The translations under genes were made by a program, and so were the position numbers. From positions 1,984,001 through 2,048,000 of the forward strand of contig CP075495.1 in NCBI GenBank assembly GCA_021613535.1: a stretch of 64,000 nt of DNA, read 5' to 3'. The DNA is from Adineta vaga (lineage: Eukaryota > Rotifera). Below, one piece after another: positions 1 through 9,399 of the stretch; position 1 is the stretch's first letter, and the number at the start of each line of letters is the position of its first letter. A model generated the notes under the pieces. That model was not told the DNA's origin. It searched no databases and saw only the letters and a program-made list of their open reading frames with translations.

Positions 1-2051
1 GGGCAGGTGATACGAAAAAAATGGAAATGCGTTTTTATGGCGCACATCAAATGTCAAAAAAATATTTTCTTTGAAATTATCGCAAACACCGGAAATTGAT
101 AGTAGATTGATGATGAGACGATAGATGTAGGTGGTAAGGTAGGTAGCTGAAAGGTTAAAGACGATAAGTAGAAAAATGAATTATTCGTAAATTGTTTTCG
201 GCAGCTTGCAATTGATCCTTAAGTATTTTACTAGGGTGTACTGTTTCTTCTGCAACTATCATACCAGAAAGGGTAATATTCAGTGTTCGTAGAAACTTTA
301 AACATACATGATTTCGATGCTGCGTCTCCTTTCATGCGACAATTGGTGTTCCATTTTGAGTTCGTCACAGGTACACTTCATCTTACTATGCATTTGAAGG
401 TATAACAAGGAAAAAAGTGAGACTTCCATATTTCAGTACTTCCACTACACTCTTTAAAAAAAGGATTTTTAAGAAACCAAAAAGGATCTTCCCATGAGCA
501 CAAAATCGGAACCATTTATAGGTTCCGCATAAAAAAGGTTTCGTATAAAACCTTTTCCCGAAAAGGGATCATAGAGGTTTCGCGCAAAACTATTTTACAC
601 GTTAGAACCAAAAAGTGTTTGAAGAAAGGTCCAGTACCAAAATCGCTTGAATGAGAACACCTACAGTTCTGCACCAACCGTTTGACATCAAAGTATTCTT
701 ACCTAGCGATACACTAGGTGTCGCAGTAAAGGTTTACCACAGAATATTTTCGGCGATTCCAACAACCTACAATGGAAAAAAAGAATTTTTATTATTAATA
801 TTGAAATAAATTTATCTTTTCGAGAAAATGAACATCCTATAACAGGAAATAAGTTTTCATTATCGATATATACGAGCACATATATTTAGATGAATATACG
901 TTTTCTAAAAGGTATCGGTATTGTAATCGGCAATAAAATGCATGTTATTTGTATGTATATGGATATATGAGTATTAGCGATTATAGTCATGTACTATATA
1001 AAGAGCGGTAAGTATGACTGATATTGATAAGATATGAGGTATTACATTGCAAGTGCTATATATGATGTAAAAACAACACTTTTTGAGAGAGTTAAAGATA
1101 GTTTCTCTCTGTAATGGTAATCTTGCTCAGAAACAATAATAAAAGTACAGAAAACTGCGCTCCTCTTGTTAAACGTTATGTAAAAATTTAAAATAGAAAA
1201 CTGATACAACAGTTAGCACTCGAACGTTGCAATATAGTAACTATTTGCGCTAGTTTGATTTATTTAATTTCGCATTCTTTATATTAATCCTACTAAGATT
1301 TTCTCTCTCTTGAATTCACTATTTAGCATTAGCTGGTGCATTCAACTTATAATCTATTATTTTTGTATAACTTATTTAGTTACTAAAATGCTACTTGATT
1401 TCTCCCTTATAGGCTAACAAACACACACTCTTCTTTATTGTAGGGCGGATCGATGAGAACTTGGATTTCATTCACTACCAGATATTGCGACCATTTCATT
1501 CTTCATATTATGCTAAATATTTCCCCGATTTGAAAAGCGAAGTTCACACACCTGTAGCATCTTTCTGACTTTCTCGTAATTCGATTGCTTTGTCTTGTTT
1601 CGTTTCTTCTAAGTAAAATTTACACTATTCATCTGCGATCCTTCGCTTGTTCCCATCATCATCATTGATACTGGTGATCTTTGACACATTTCTGTGCTGC
1701 CGACAAAGTATTTGTTCTTAAAACAAACTTCTCATTGCTACTCACCATTAATTCTCGTTCTCAGAGAAAAGATCTAACACCTTTTGAAACTTTGCGTAAC
1801 TCTACAAACCACCCTATATTACACATTGACACTATCAATGCTTAACGAAGTTATACAAGGCGTCATAAGAAAACTGCGGGATCATCTGAAGATGAACGAA
1901 CTAAGCTATGTTCTCCTGCTCAGCACGCTAAAACTTCAACAATTGGCAGTTACCGCAAAAATACACAAAAAAATACAGAAGATTTATTACACTGTCGATA
2001 GCTGCCTACAAAAAATGTAAAACAGCCAGAACTATCGTGCACTATATATTG

Positions 2052-2463
2052 AACATACAAAAAGCCTACAAAACTATCTGTAGTTTTGCACATAGCATAC
2101 AGAACCTTTCGAACATTTGTGCAACTACCACTAGTTTCGCAGTTAATGTACAAAACCTCAGAGTGGTTTGCGAAACCCATCCTGGTTTCGTCGATAAAAT
2201 ACAAATCCTTATTATACTTTATGAAACAACGTTTGGCTTCGTAAGCCATGTAAAAAACCTTTGGATGCGTTTCGAAGCCATCACAGGTTTCGCAGATGAT
2301 TGACAGAACCTTAAAGAGATTTACCAAACTCCCTTCGGCTTCGTAGATATGGCACCGAGCCTTTGGAAAGTTTACAGAACTGTACCAGGTTCAGTATAAA
2401 CAAGGCGGAACCTTTAGAACACCCACTGAACCTTCAATAGTTCCGCACAAAAGATGCGTAATC
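2052..2463. repeat. Degenerate tandem repeat with a 51-base period
   Basis: An AACC-like word recurs at 2103, 2154, 2205, 2256, 2307, 2358 and 2409, each step being 51 bases, with a GGTTTCG-like word later in each unit. Copies differ at many positions but the period is kept exactly for about eight units. Because 51 is divisible by three, an open frame on the plus strand (2037-2303) and one on the minus strand (1950-2327) both encode 17-residue repeats, of the kind QNLxxxCETxxGFV on the plus strand. Similar words occur near 480-770 and 2520-2640 with looser spacing. It reads as an old minisatellite; a decayed repeat protein is less likely. Confidence 0.8.
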
Positions 2464-4139
2464 ATCAGTAGATTGGTTTGACAGATAAAGAACCTGTTGT
2501 GGGTTTAGTAGAAAAACTACGGAACTATGTATGCATTTCTGAACCTAAAAAGGTTTGCTTTGTCGGCTACAGAACTCTTCCACTCTGCCGAACTTATAGT
2601 AGTTCGCCCCAGAACTACTGAACCTTTGAAGTTTAGGAAAGTACCTTTGTTTTTAGAGCTCAATATATCAGTTTTAACAAGTAAAATTTTGATGGGCAAA
2701 AATTTACTAAAAATATTTGAATTGACAAAACTCAAAATGTAATGGGCAATTGCTCATTTGCTTCCCTCCTGGCTGCGCCACTGAAAAGAAAGATTCATGC
2801 CATCAAATCTTCTTACGGTATATGAGAATCATCAAAACGAACCAGAAGATGAAAAGATTTGTATGTCAAACATTATGCTGTTTTCACTTCCAAGGTCACT
2901 CGTTTTGTAATATCTTACTTAGTACCTTTATAAACAGAACAATTATTTAACCTTCTTTCTTCCATGCACAAAATGGGAATAATTATTTAGTGTTTTTGAC
3001 AAATCCATGCAGCTTTCACCAACATCATACTTTTTCTTTATTATTTGCAAGTAATTCATGAAATTCAATAAATTTTCATGTAGAATCCGACGATGGATTT
3101 CAGGACTCCTTTCAGATCCATGGTTCCAATGGAAGCTCGGATTCCGAAGAAGTCACGGAATTCTGGAGTCTGATGTTTCCCGCTTGGATAATATATGTTG
3201 ATCTAAAAGACAATTTTGCAAAGATGATAAGATACCATATCAATTTTTGAGTAGGCGTCCAATTCGACTTCGAATATAAGTGATGATTTTCAGAAAGCGT
3301 TCCTACTCATCACTTTTGATGGATAAAGATTTAGACTTTGTTATACTCATAAATATAATTTTTAAGCAGTGTCATATATGAGCATTATTTTGAATTATAA
3401 CGAATGATAACCAATATAAAACTATTCCTATATATTTCAATTCTTACAGAAAACATTTTGTGTGAAGTATAGTCGCATATAGATAAAAGAAAATATGTTC
3501 CTACTCAATAGAAAAACTCTAGCTCAAGTTTTGGGATTTGATTTCGAAATGATAGCAAATAGTGGAATGTGCATTTATATTCGAAGTAGCCAGCTCATGA
3601 TTAGTATTTTTGAAGGATATTCTCCAAGAAAAAATAGAATATGGAAAGTAAGATGATTTTGTTGAATGCAATTGCATGGTTGTCGTCTGTCGGACTATGA
3701 GTACCAATTGAAGTTTTCAGAGCAATATTAATCAGGAAAAAGATGTGTTTAGCTATTCTATCATAATAAATGATGGTGAATTCTGAAGTCAAGACGAATA
3801 ACTACGATCGTTCTTTTTGCTTAATAAATGTAAAACCATGAATAGAATAAGACTTCGTAAATTTGATTTAGTTTTTATACATGTTTTCATTAGCTAAAAC
3901 TGCATAAGAAGCAGATGAATTTATCTCAAGACATCTTCAAAATACTAAACTCGATTCAAATGCGTGACAGAACACGATGATGAATTTAAAAAATGGTGCA
4001 AACAACATTGTAGAAGGACATCTCACGAAAACCTATCTATATACCGCTAATAGAGAGAAAATAGTAGACTATGGATTCAAGTTAGGCTAATATGACCTTA
4101 CTTTGACTCACTTCTGACGATGACGATTCTTGTTCTCGT

Positions 4140-4300
4140 TTTCTGACTAATCAACGAAAACATGGTAACGCATATCTGATGTAATCATAATGCTGACGAT
4201 GCAGTATTTCTAATATCCAGTACTGAATATTAACTAGAAATACCGCATCATCACGCTACATATGTATGTACTATGCTTTTGTTGACCAATCACGCAGAGA
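4140..4300. repeat. Imperfect fold-back (MITE-like) sequence
   Basis: Arms at 4198-4211 and 4236-4249 are inverted copies with one mismatch, and the centre (4212-4231) is itself nearly palindromic. Weaker inverted similarity extends outward: bases around 4146-4166 pair with those around 4274-4293 with mostly transition differences. It may be a decayed miniature inverted-repeat element or a structured promoter-proximal sequence, since the methyltransferase start codon is about 150 bases downstream. No target-site duplication was established. Confidence 0.45.
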
Positions 4301-4354
4301 GAACCGATAAAGATTGTTTTCGCATAGCACTTTTGCTTCGTCATCATTCAAAAG

Positions 4355-4377
4355 TATATATATATATATATATATAT
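4355..4377. repeat. TA dinucleotide run
   Basis: A run of alternating T and A about 70 bases upstream of the arsenite methyltransferase start. Similar short runs occur near 16922, 20098, 49074, 59600 and 60412. Confidence 0.8.
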
Positions 4378-4448
4378 CGACGTGTATGTTTTAGTTAGTC
4401 CACTTCATCTTTTTACAAATATATATTCTCTCTATACACTATATCAAT

Positions 4449-6238
4449 ATGGCAACCGTACACGAAGACGTACAGAATTATTATGGCCAAGAATTACAGC
4501 AGTCAAGTGATCTAAAAACTGATGCTTGTTGTTCAAAGGCAAAAGTTCCTTCCTTCATTAAGGATATTCTTAAAAAAATCCATCCAGAAGTCGTAGCAAA
4601 GTAAATTCATACTAGATAATAAATACTTCATACAAATAGTTCAAGTACAATATAAATGACTATAAGGACATCTATTTTGCGATGACACACATATATACAG
4701 AAGTATATATTTCGAACTTTATTCTAACATATATCTTTTAAAGAATCAATAGTTTGTTTAAAACTGTAAACGTAATCAGTTTAAACTATTTCCAGCACAA
4801 ATATCTTTTCTATTTTAAAAAGTTTGAGTAAATGGTAATAGAAAAGGATCCGCTCTGTGACACTAGAAAACTATTTTTTGAAAGAATAATTAGTTCTATT
4901 TTCAATTCAATTTATATTTATTCATAGATATTATGGTTGTGGTTTGGTTTTTCCACCAAAACTTGAAGATTGTCGAGTTTTAGATCTTGGATCAGGATCA
5001 GGACGTGATGTTTATATTTTATCAAGTCTTGTTGGAGAACAAGGATATGTTGTTGGTGTTGATATGACTAAAGAACAAGTTATTATATTAATTTTCTTAT
5101 CGACCATTATAAAATTTAATTATCTCTATGTGTATTTTTTTATTTTTAACTTCAGCTTGATGTTGCTAATCTCTATATTGATTATCATACAAAACAATTT
5201 GGATTTTCAAAAGGAAATGTTGAATTTCGTTTGGGTAAAATTGAACAACTTACTGATGATTCTGAATTAAAACCGAATTCATTTGATGTGGTTGTGTATG
5301 TATTTATAATTCATATTTTGATTTGATTCTTACGTTTAATTTTCATAATCTCGTCATTATTATTATTATTGTTTAGATCAAATTGTGTTGTTAATTTAAG
5401 TCCTGATAAGAAGAAAGTTTTACAACAAGTGTATGAAATGTTGAAAGTAAGTGTTTTGAAGTGATTGAATTTTGTGAAAGAAAGAACGAAATGATAATTA
5501 GATGAGTTGAATATTTGTTTTTTTATTTGTAGCCTGGAGGTGAATTTTACTTCAGTGATGTTTATGCAGATCGGATAATTCCCGAAAAACTAAAAACAAA
5601 TAAGACTCTTTGGGGTAAGATTGTTTTGCATGATTACTCGATTAATATATAAATTGAAAGAGTCTGTTTTCTGCGTATTGTCATGTAAAGAATATTTCAG
5701 ACTTGTATGTATAATTTAGGTGAAGGATTAAGTGGTGCTTTGCTAAAAGATGATTTGATTGATGTAGCACTTGAGATTGGTTTCACACGACCGTGTTTGG
5801 TATCAAAACATCTGATTAATATTCTGAACGAAGAACTAAAACAATTAGTTGGTTAGATCCGTTTGTCTTGATATTCTTTCATCAAATAATGAACATATTT
5901 ACATTTAGAGGACATCAAGTACGCCTCATGTACTTATCGGTTATTTAAGAATAAATCTATTGATGATTCAAACATTTATAACAGTAAACTAGGCACTTTA
6001 GTTACTTATCAAACACCAATTATTCATTATGAAAATGAGTTTCAATTCAATGATTCAATAACATTTAAAGTATAATTCCACTATTCTAAATATTCATATT
6101 TATATAGTTATTATCTATAATTGTGTTTAGCTTAATGGTGAAGCTCAATATTTGGATAGTGATATGACAAAAATGTTGTTTGTATCAAGATATCAAAATA
6201 ATTTTAAATTTGAAGAAATAACTGATGAAAAAGTATGA
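4449..6238 (+). CDS. AS3MT: Arsenite methyltransferase, 8 exons
   Basis: Predicted cytosolic enzyme of 331 residues that moves methyl groups from S-adenosylmethionine to trivalent arsenic. Exons: 4449-4600, 4928-5078, 5156-5295, 5377-5446, 5533-5614, 5720-5851, 5909-6069, 6131-6238; all junctions are GT-AG and keep frame. The N-terminus matches the family (DVQNYYG), followed by YYGCGLV, the SAM-binding LDLGSGSGRD motif, and SNCVVNLSPDK, which carries the cysteine equivalent to human Cys156. Oddity: where human AS3MT has the catalytic Cys206 (WGECLGGAL), this protein reads WGEGLSGAL. The Cys-rich tail of the human protein is absent, so it is a little shorter (about 375 residues in human). Family assignment is firm; full activity is uncertain. 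Confidence 0.92.
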
Positions 6239-6905
6239 TAATGGAATAGATTGATTTATTCTGATTGTAATTTGTTTTAGCAAATATCAATTTAAAAAAA
6301 TAAAATATCATCGAATTGTTTCTATCATCAAGAAATTTCTTAAAAGAAAATTTTATTAACTTAAAAACATTATAATCACAAACGATATGTATATTTTCGA
6401 AAATAAAGTCTCTTGTAGTCAACAATCACGAAAATAATTCCATTGCGTTATCTACTCAGTATGGAATTACATATATATTAGCACGAAATTGAATAAACAA
6501 TCTGTTCTTTCAAAGTTAAGAAAAGAGATAAGCGGGAGATGAAATAATAGTTCTATTAACAATCACGATTATTGTTCGGAAAACTGTATGAAAATAAAAT
6601 GAAGAATCAACTTATTAAAATCTTATTGTAAATCGTATTATAGCGACACTTGTGTCAAATATTTCACTCATCCATTTTCTAAACTATTCACAGTTATTTT
6701 AATTACTAAAATAAATGATTATTACAGTTTTTGCAAGTAATGACTGATTGTTTTTCGATTTGCGTGGAAGTTTAAATTAATTTTCATAATATTTATGTAT
6801 ATTCAACAAATGAAAAACTCAAAATTATTTTTGTATATTCAACAAATGAAAAACTCAAAATTATTTTTGTATAGTAATACTTTAAATGACGGATATCAAT
6901 ATTTT
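6239..6905. other. Non-coding stretch after AS3MT
   Basis: AT-rich sequence with no coding signal. The only structure is the 36-base tandem duplication at 6797-6868. Confidence 0.6.
6797..6868. repeat. Two-copy 36-base tandem duplication
   Basis: Two adjacent 36-base units (6797-6832 and 6833-6868) are identical as read, and the first bases of a third copy follow. The identity implies a recent duplication next to an old gene relic. Confidence 0.9.
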
Positions 6906-7113
6906 AATGGTAATCCTCACCTATCTCATCTTCGTGCAAAAGCTATTCGTTAATAGTATGCTCAACGACAACATTCACACAACTCTGGTCAAACATCTTC
7001 ACATTCTCGTCCACCACCATCACAACCAGTAGCAACTATAAGATTATCTCCAAATGAAATTCGACGTGCTATAGAAGTTCGTCAATTCTTTTCTTTAATC
7101 ATCAGGGTATTTC
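6906..7113 (+). pseudogene. Relic of a DHX36 N-terminus
   Basis: Read from 6906 this stretch encodes HLSHLRAKAIR, two stops (6951-6956), then YAQRQHS and later PVATIRLSPNEIRRAIEVRQ. It aligns residue for residue with the start of the intact DHX36 gene 2.5 kb downstream ([15 protein letters not shown] and [18 protein letters not shown]). The two stops replace the LW pair of the G-quadruplex-binding motif. Similarity fades after about 7113, where the frame also shifts. It is a decayed, partial paralogous copy with no helicase core nearby. Confidence 0.85.
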
Positions 7114-8094
7114 CATGGGATCTCAACCACGTGTACAAAATTTTTCTCATATTTCCGTAAAACTTTCAGGGTTAATTGAGCCTTTAATTCTGATCTCTTT
7201 GATGAAAAAAATTCTTCGATCCCTTTCGTTTTCATAGAGAAAACGCTAAAATACTCCTATTATACACATGCAAAATACAAAGTGTTATGGTCACTCTTCG
7301 AAGGTTTTTTTCGATTTTCTCCTCGAAAATTAAGTCAAAACTTCAATGTAATATAGTCATTCGATTCTTGCTGATCAGGCGCATCGAACTGCGGTAAAAT
7401 TAGTAAAGGTTTTAAAAAAACCATTCTTAATATCAATTACTACACAACCAACTTGACAAAAGTTGCATATTTGTCCATATGTTACATGAGTTTTGAAAGA
7501 ATATTTTTTGATAATTTTATGAATAATAATTTAAAATTTTGATAAAATTTAAAGACTGTTTAGATGTTGTAAAACTCGTTTTTTCGTTGTAAATTTTTTA
7601 TTTTTGAGCCCTTTAGCAATACTATTACATGATGATTTCCTACACGAAGAAGGGTGTGGGTTTGGGTGCGTAAGCGTGAATACAAGACACCTACACCCGA
7701 TACAACAACAGGTCCTAGTCGACCAACAACAACAGATACCTATGCATGTCCGGTATTTCCGAAACGTTTCATGGAACGACGTTCATCCGAGGTGATTTGT
7801 GAATTAGAACTATGGAAAAAGGTAACTATGATTGGTCAAGCATCACGATGGGCATGGCGTGGTGTTTGTATGACTGTTAAACCATACTAATTTCTATTGT
7901 CTGTCTCGTTTCTTTTTATGTGTTGATATGTTTGAATCTCATATACTTAATAAACAGAATCTCTGATGCTTTTCACATCATTGTATATGTGTTTATAGAG
8001 TTCTCACATGCTCACATAAGATTTTATGATGGGAATTACAGAAAATGGAAGTTATAACTAATTTGAAAAGTTTCATTTGTTGTTTTTGTTGTGA
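7114..8094. other. Mostly non-coding stretch with one orphan frame
   Basis: Between the DHX36 relic and the GST-like gene the sequence is AT-rich and has no recognisable domain. The one notable open frame is at 7654-7890, listed separately. The sequence at 7140-7560 could be an inserted element, because it follows directly on the point where the relic loses similarity, but no ends or duplications were found. Confidence 0.5.
7654..7890 (+). CDS. Orphan open frame, possibly a terminal exon or gene fragment
   Basis: A frame of up to 78 codons encodes a polar, Thr/Pro-rich start (TPTPDTTTGPSRPTTTD) and a compact, Trp- and Cys-containing end (FMERRSSEVICELELWKK, then WAWRGVCMTVKPY and a stop). 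The composition looks more protein-like than the surrounding DNA, and an AATAAA signal follows near 7948. No upstream exon or promoter was recognised, and I do not recognise the family. It may be the last exon of a lost gene. Confidence that it is expressed is low. Confidence 0.3.
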   Translation: MWVWVRKREYKTPTPDTTTGPSRPTTTDTYACPVFPKRFMERRSSEVICELELWKKVTMIGQASRWAWRGVCMTVKPY

Positions 8095-9027
8095 TCACTC
8101 TACTCGTACAACATTGAATCCAGCGCGAGGGAAATGAATGTTGACATCACCGACTTTCTCATCCGAAATTCGCAAGATAATCTCATACTGATCAATGGCT
8201 ACCAATTTTCCTTCAACTGGTACACAACCATAATCATCAGGAGTAACGCATAGATTTTCATCGATTTTCCATTCATGACTTGATTTTTGTGTAATATAAT
8301 TAGGTTCTACCGGTGTAGCTTGCTTAGTAATATCGAAAGCTTGTTCTTCTGTAAAATGTTCACTTATACCATGACCTAAAGCAGCAACACGTTCAAACCA
8401 TGAGAGAAGTACTCCTGGTCTGTATAAATCAGATAAAAGATGTTCAGCTTGTTCAGCACAATTACTTTTGATAAACCAAAGTGTATGATAAGTTGTAATA
8501 TCAAGTGCTGATGGATCTCCTAGAAGAAATGAACGTCCATCGGCTAGCATATCAATTAACCAAACTAAATGTGCATTGATATGTTGAAGATGTATCGATA
8601 ACTTTGCTTCATTTGTTTCTTTACTCAAATCAAGAGCAGGTGCAAGTCTCTTACGATCATTGATAAATTCGCTTGGCAATTTATCACCCTGAAAACTAGC
8701 CCAAACTCCGACTGCTGATAGAAATGTTGCTTTATCCCACCACCAACATAATGGTTGTGTTGTTTTATGAGAGAATAATGATGGTGTATTCGGTCGAAGT
8801 CGATCAAGTGTACGTAGAATAAGATGTGTATCACAATAAATATCAGCACCAACTTGAAGTACTGGTATACGACGATAACCACCAGTTAATGGTTCAAGAA
8901 AAGGTCGTGGTGGTATTGAACTAACGATAACTGAATACCAGTTCAGGTTTTTCAGACCCATTGCTAAACGAATCTTTTCAGAAAATGGGGAAGTATCGTA
9001 ATGATGAAGAATCAATTTTTCCGACAT
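8095..9027 (-). CDS. Glutathione S-transferase-like protein, intronless
   Basis: A 310-residue single-exon protein. The first 80 residues form a thioredoxin-fold GST N-terminal domain: LHHYDTSPFSEKIRLAM carries the CPFxxK-like active-site region with Ser in place of Cys, then RRIPVLQVGADIYCDTHLI with the usual cis-Pro and glutathione-contact segment. An all-helical GST C-terminal region follows (about 100-220), then an extra domain of about 90 residues not found in classical GSTs, ending near HFPRAGFNVVRVE. Only the ATG at 9027 is a true start; an acceptor-like TATAG lies two bases before it. The lack of introns among intron-rich neighbours, and an architecture I associate with fungi and bacteria, raise horizontal transfer as a possibility. 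Substrate unknown. Confidence 0.8.
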   Translation of the reverse strand: MSEKLILHHYDTSPFSEKIRLAMGLKNLNWYSVIVSSIPPRPFLEPLTGGYRRIPVLQVGADIYCDTHLILRTLDRLRPNTPSLFSHKTTQPLCWWWDKATFLSAVGVWASFQGDKLPSEFINDRKRLAPALDLSKETNEAKLSIHLQHINAHLVWLIDMLADGRSFLLGDPSALDITTYHTLWFIKSNCAEQAEHLLSDLYRPGVLLSWFERVAALGHGISEHFTEEQAFDITKQATPVEPNYITQKSSHEWKIDENLCVTPDDYGCVPVEGKLVAIDQYEIILRISDEKVGDVNIHFPRAGFNVVRVE

Positions 9028-9399
9028 TGCTATAATCAAAGGAAATGAATGTAGTTAAATATAAAATGCGCAAAACATGAGTACAACTATAAATATCAAT
9101 GTGATTTTTCTAGTAGAAAAGAAAGATAACGTCATATTTTGATACGACAATGTATTGAAAAAGATAATCTAATAGAATTTATTTATTTCATGTTCAATAT
9201 CACAACGACATCTGTCTGTATATTTTATTCATTGATTATCTACGCCATTCATATTTATTTCTCGAAAATAGTCGACTAGTAAGTAATTAACTAAAGAATT
9301 ATTATTCATTTTAAAATCAAAAACTCTAATTCATTTCTTTGTTTCTGTAGATAATCGTATTTAAATTCCATCTCATATTTTTTACAATAATTTTCAGTC
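9028..9399. promoter_or_regulatory. Divergent intergenic region between GST-like gene and DHX36
   Basis: A 372-base AT-rich spacer separates two genes that start in opposite directions, so it must hold both promoters. No defined binding site was recognised. Confidence 0.5.

Larger units (their letters stand above)
1..4448. other. Gene-poor region without an intact gene
   Basis: No intact coding gene is visible on either strand across this stretch. Reading frames are short, and those between 1784 and 2742 come from a degenerate tandem repeat rather than a gene. Around 480-770 there are further stretches rich in GGTTTCG- and GAACC-like words that resemble the repeat at 2052-2463. An imperfect fold-back lies at about 4140-4300 and a TA run at 4355-4377, just upstream of the methyltransferase gene. 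The rest shows nothing I can name. Confidence 0.6.

Noticed and set aside
1950-2327. Minus-strand 125-codon repeat frame as a gene
   Set aside because: It arises from the 51-base repeat; the plus strand is equally open, and neither has a plausible start, splice sites or known fold.
3519-3792. Overlapping minus-strand frames of about 60 codons
   Set aside because: They overlap in different frames, have no domain and lie in gene-poor DNA.
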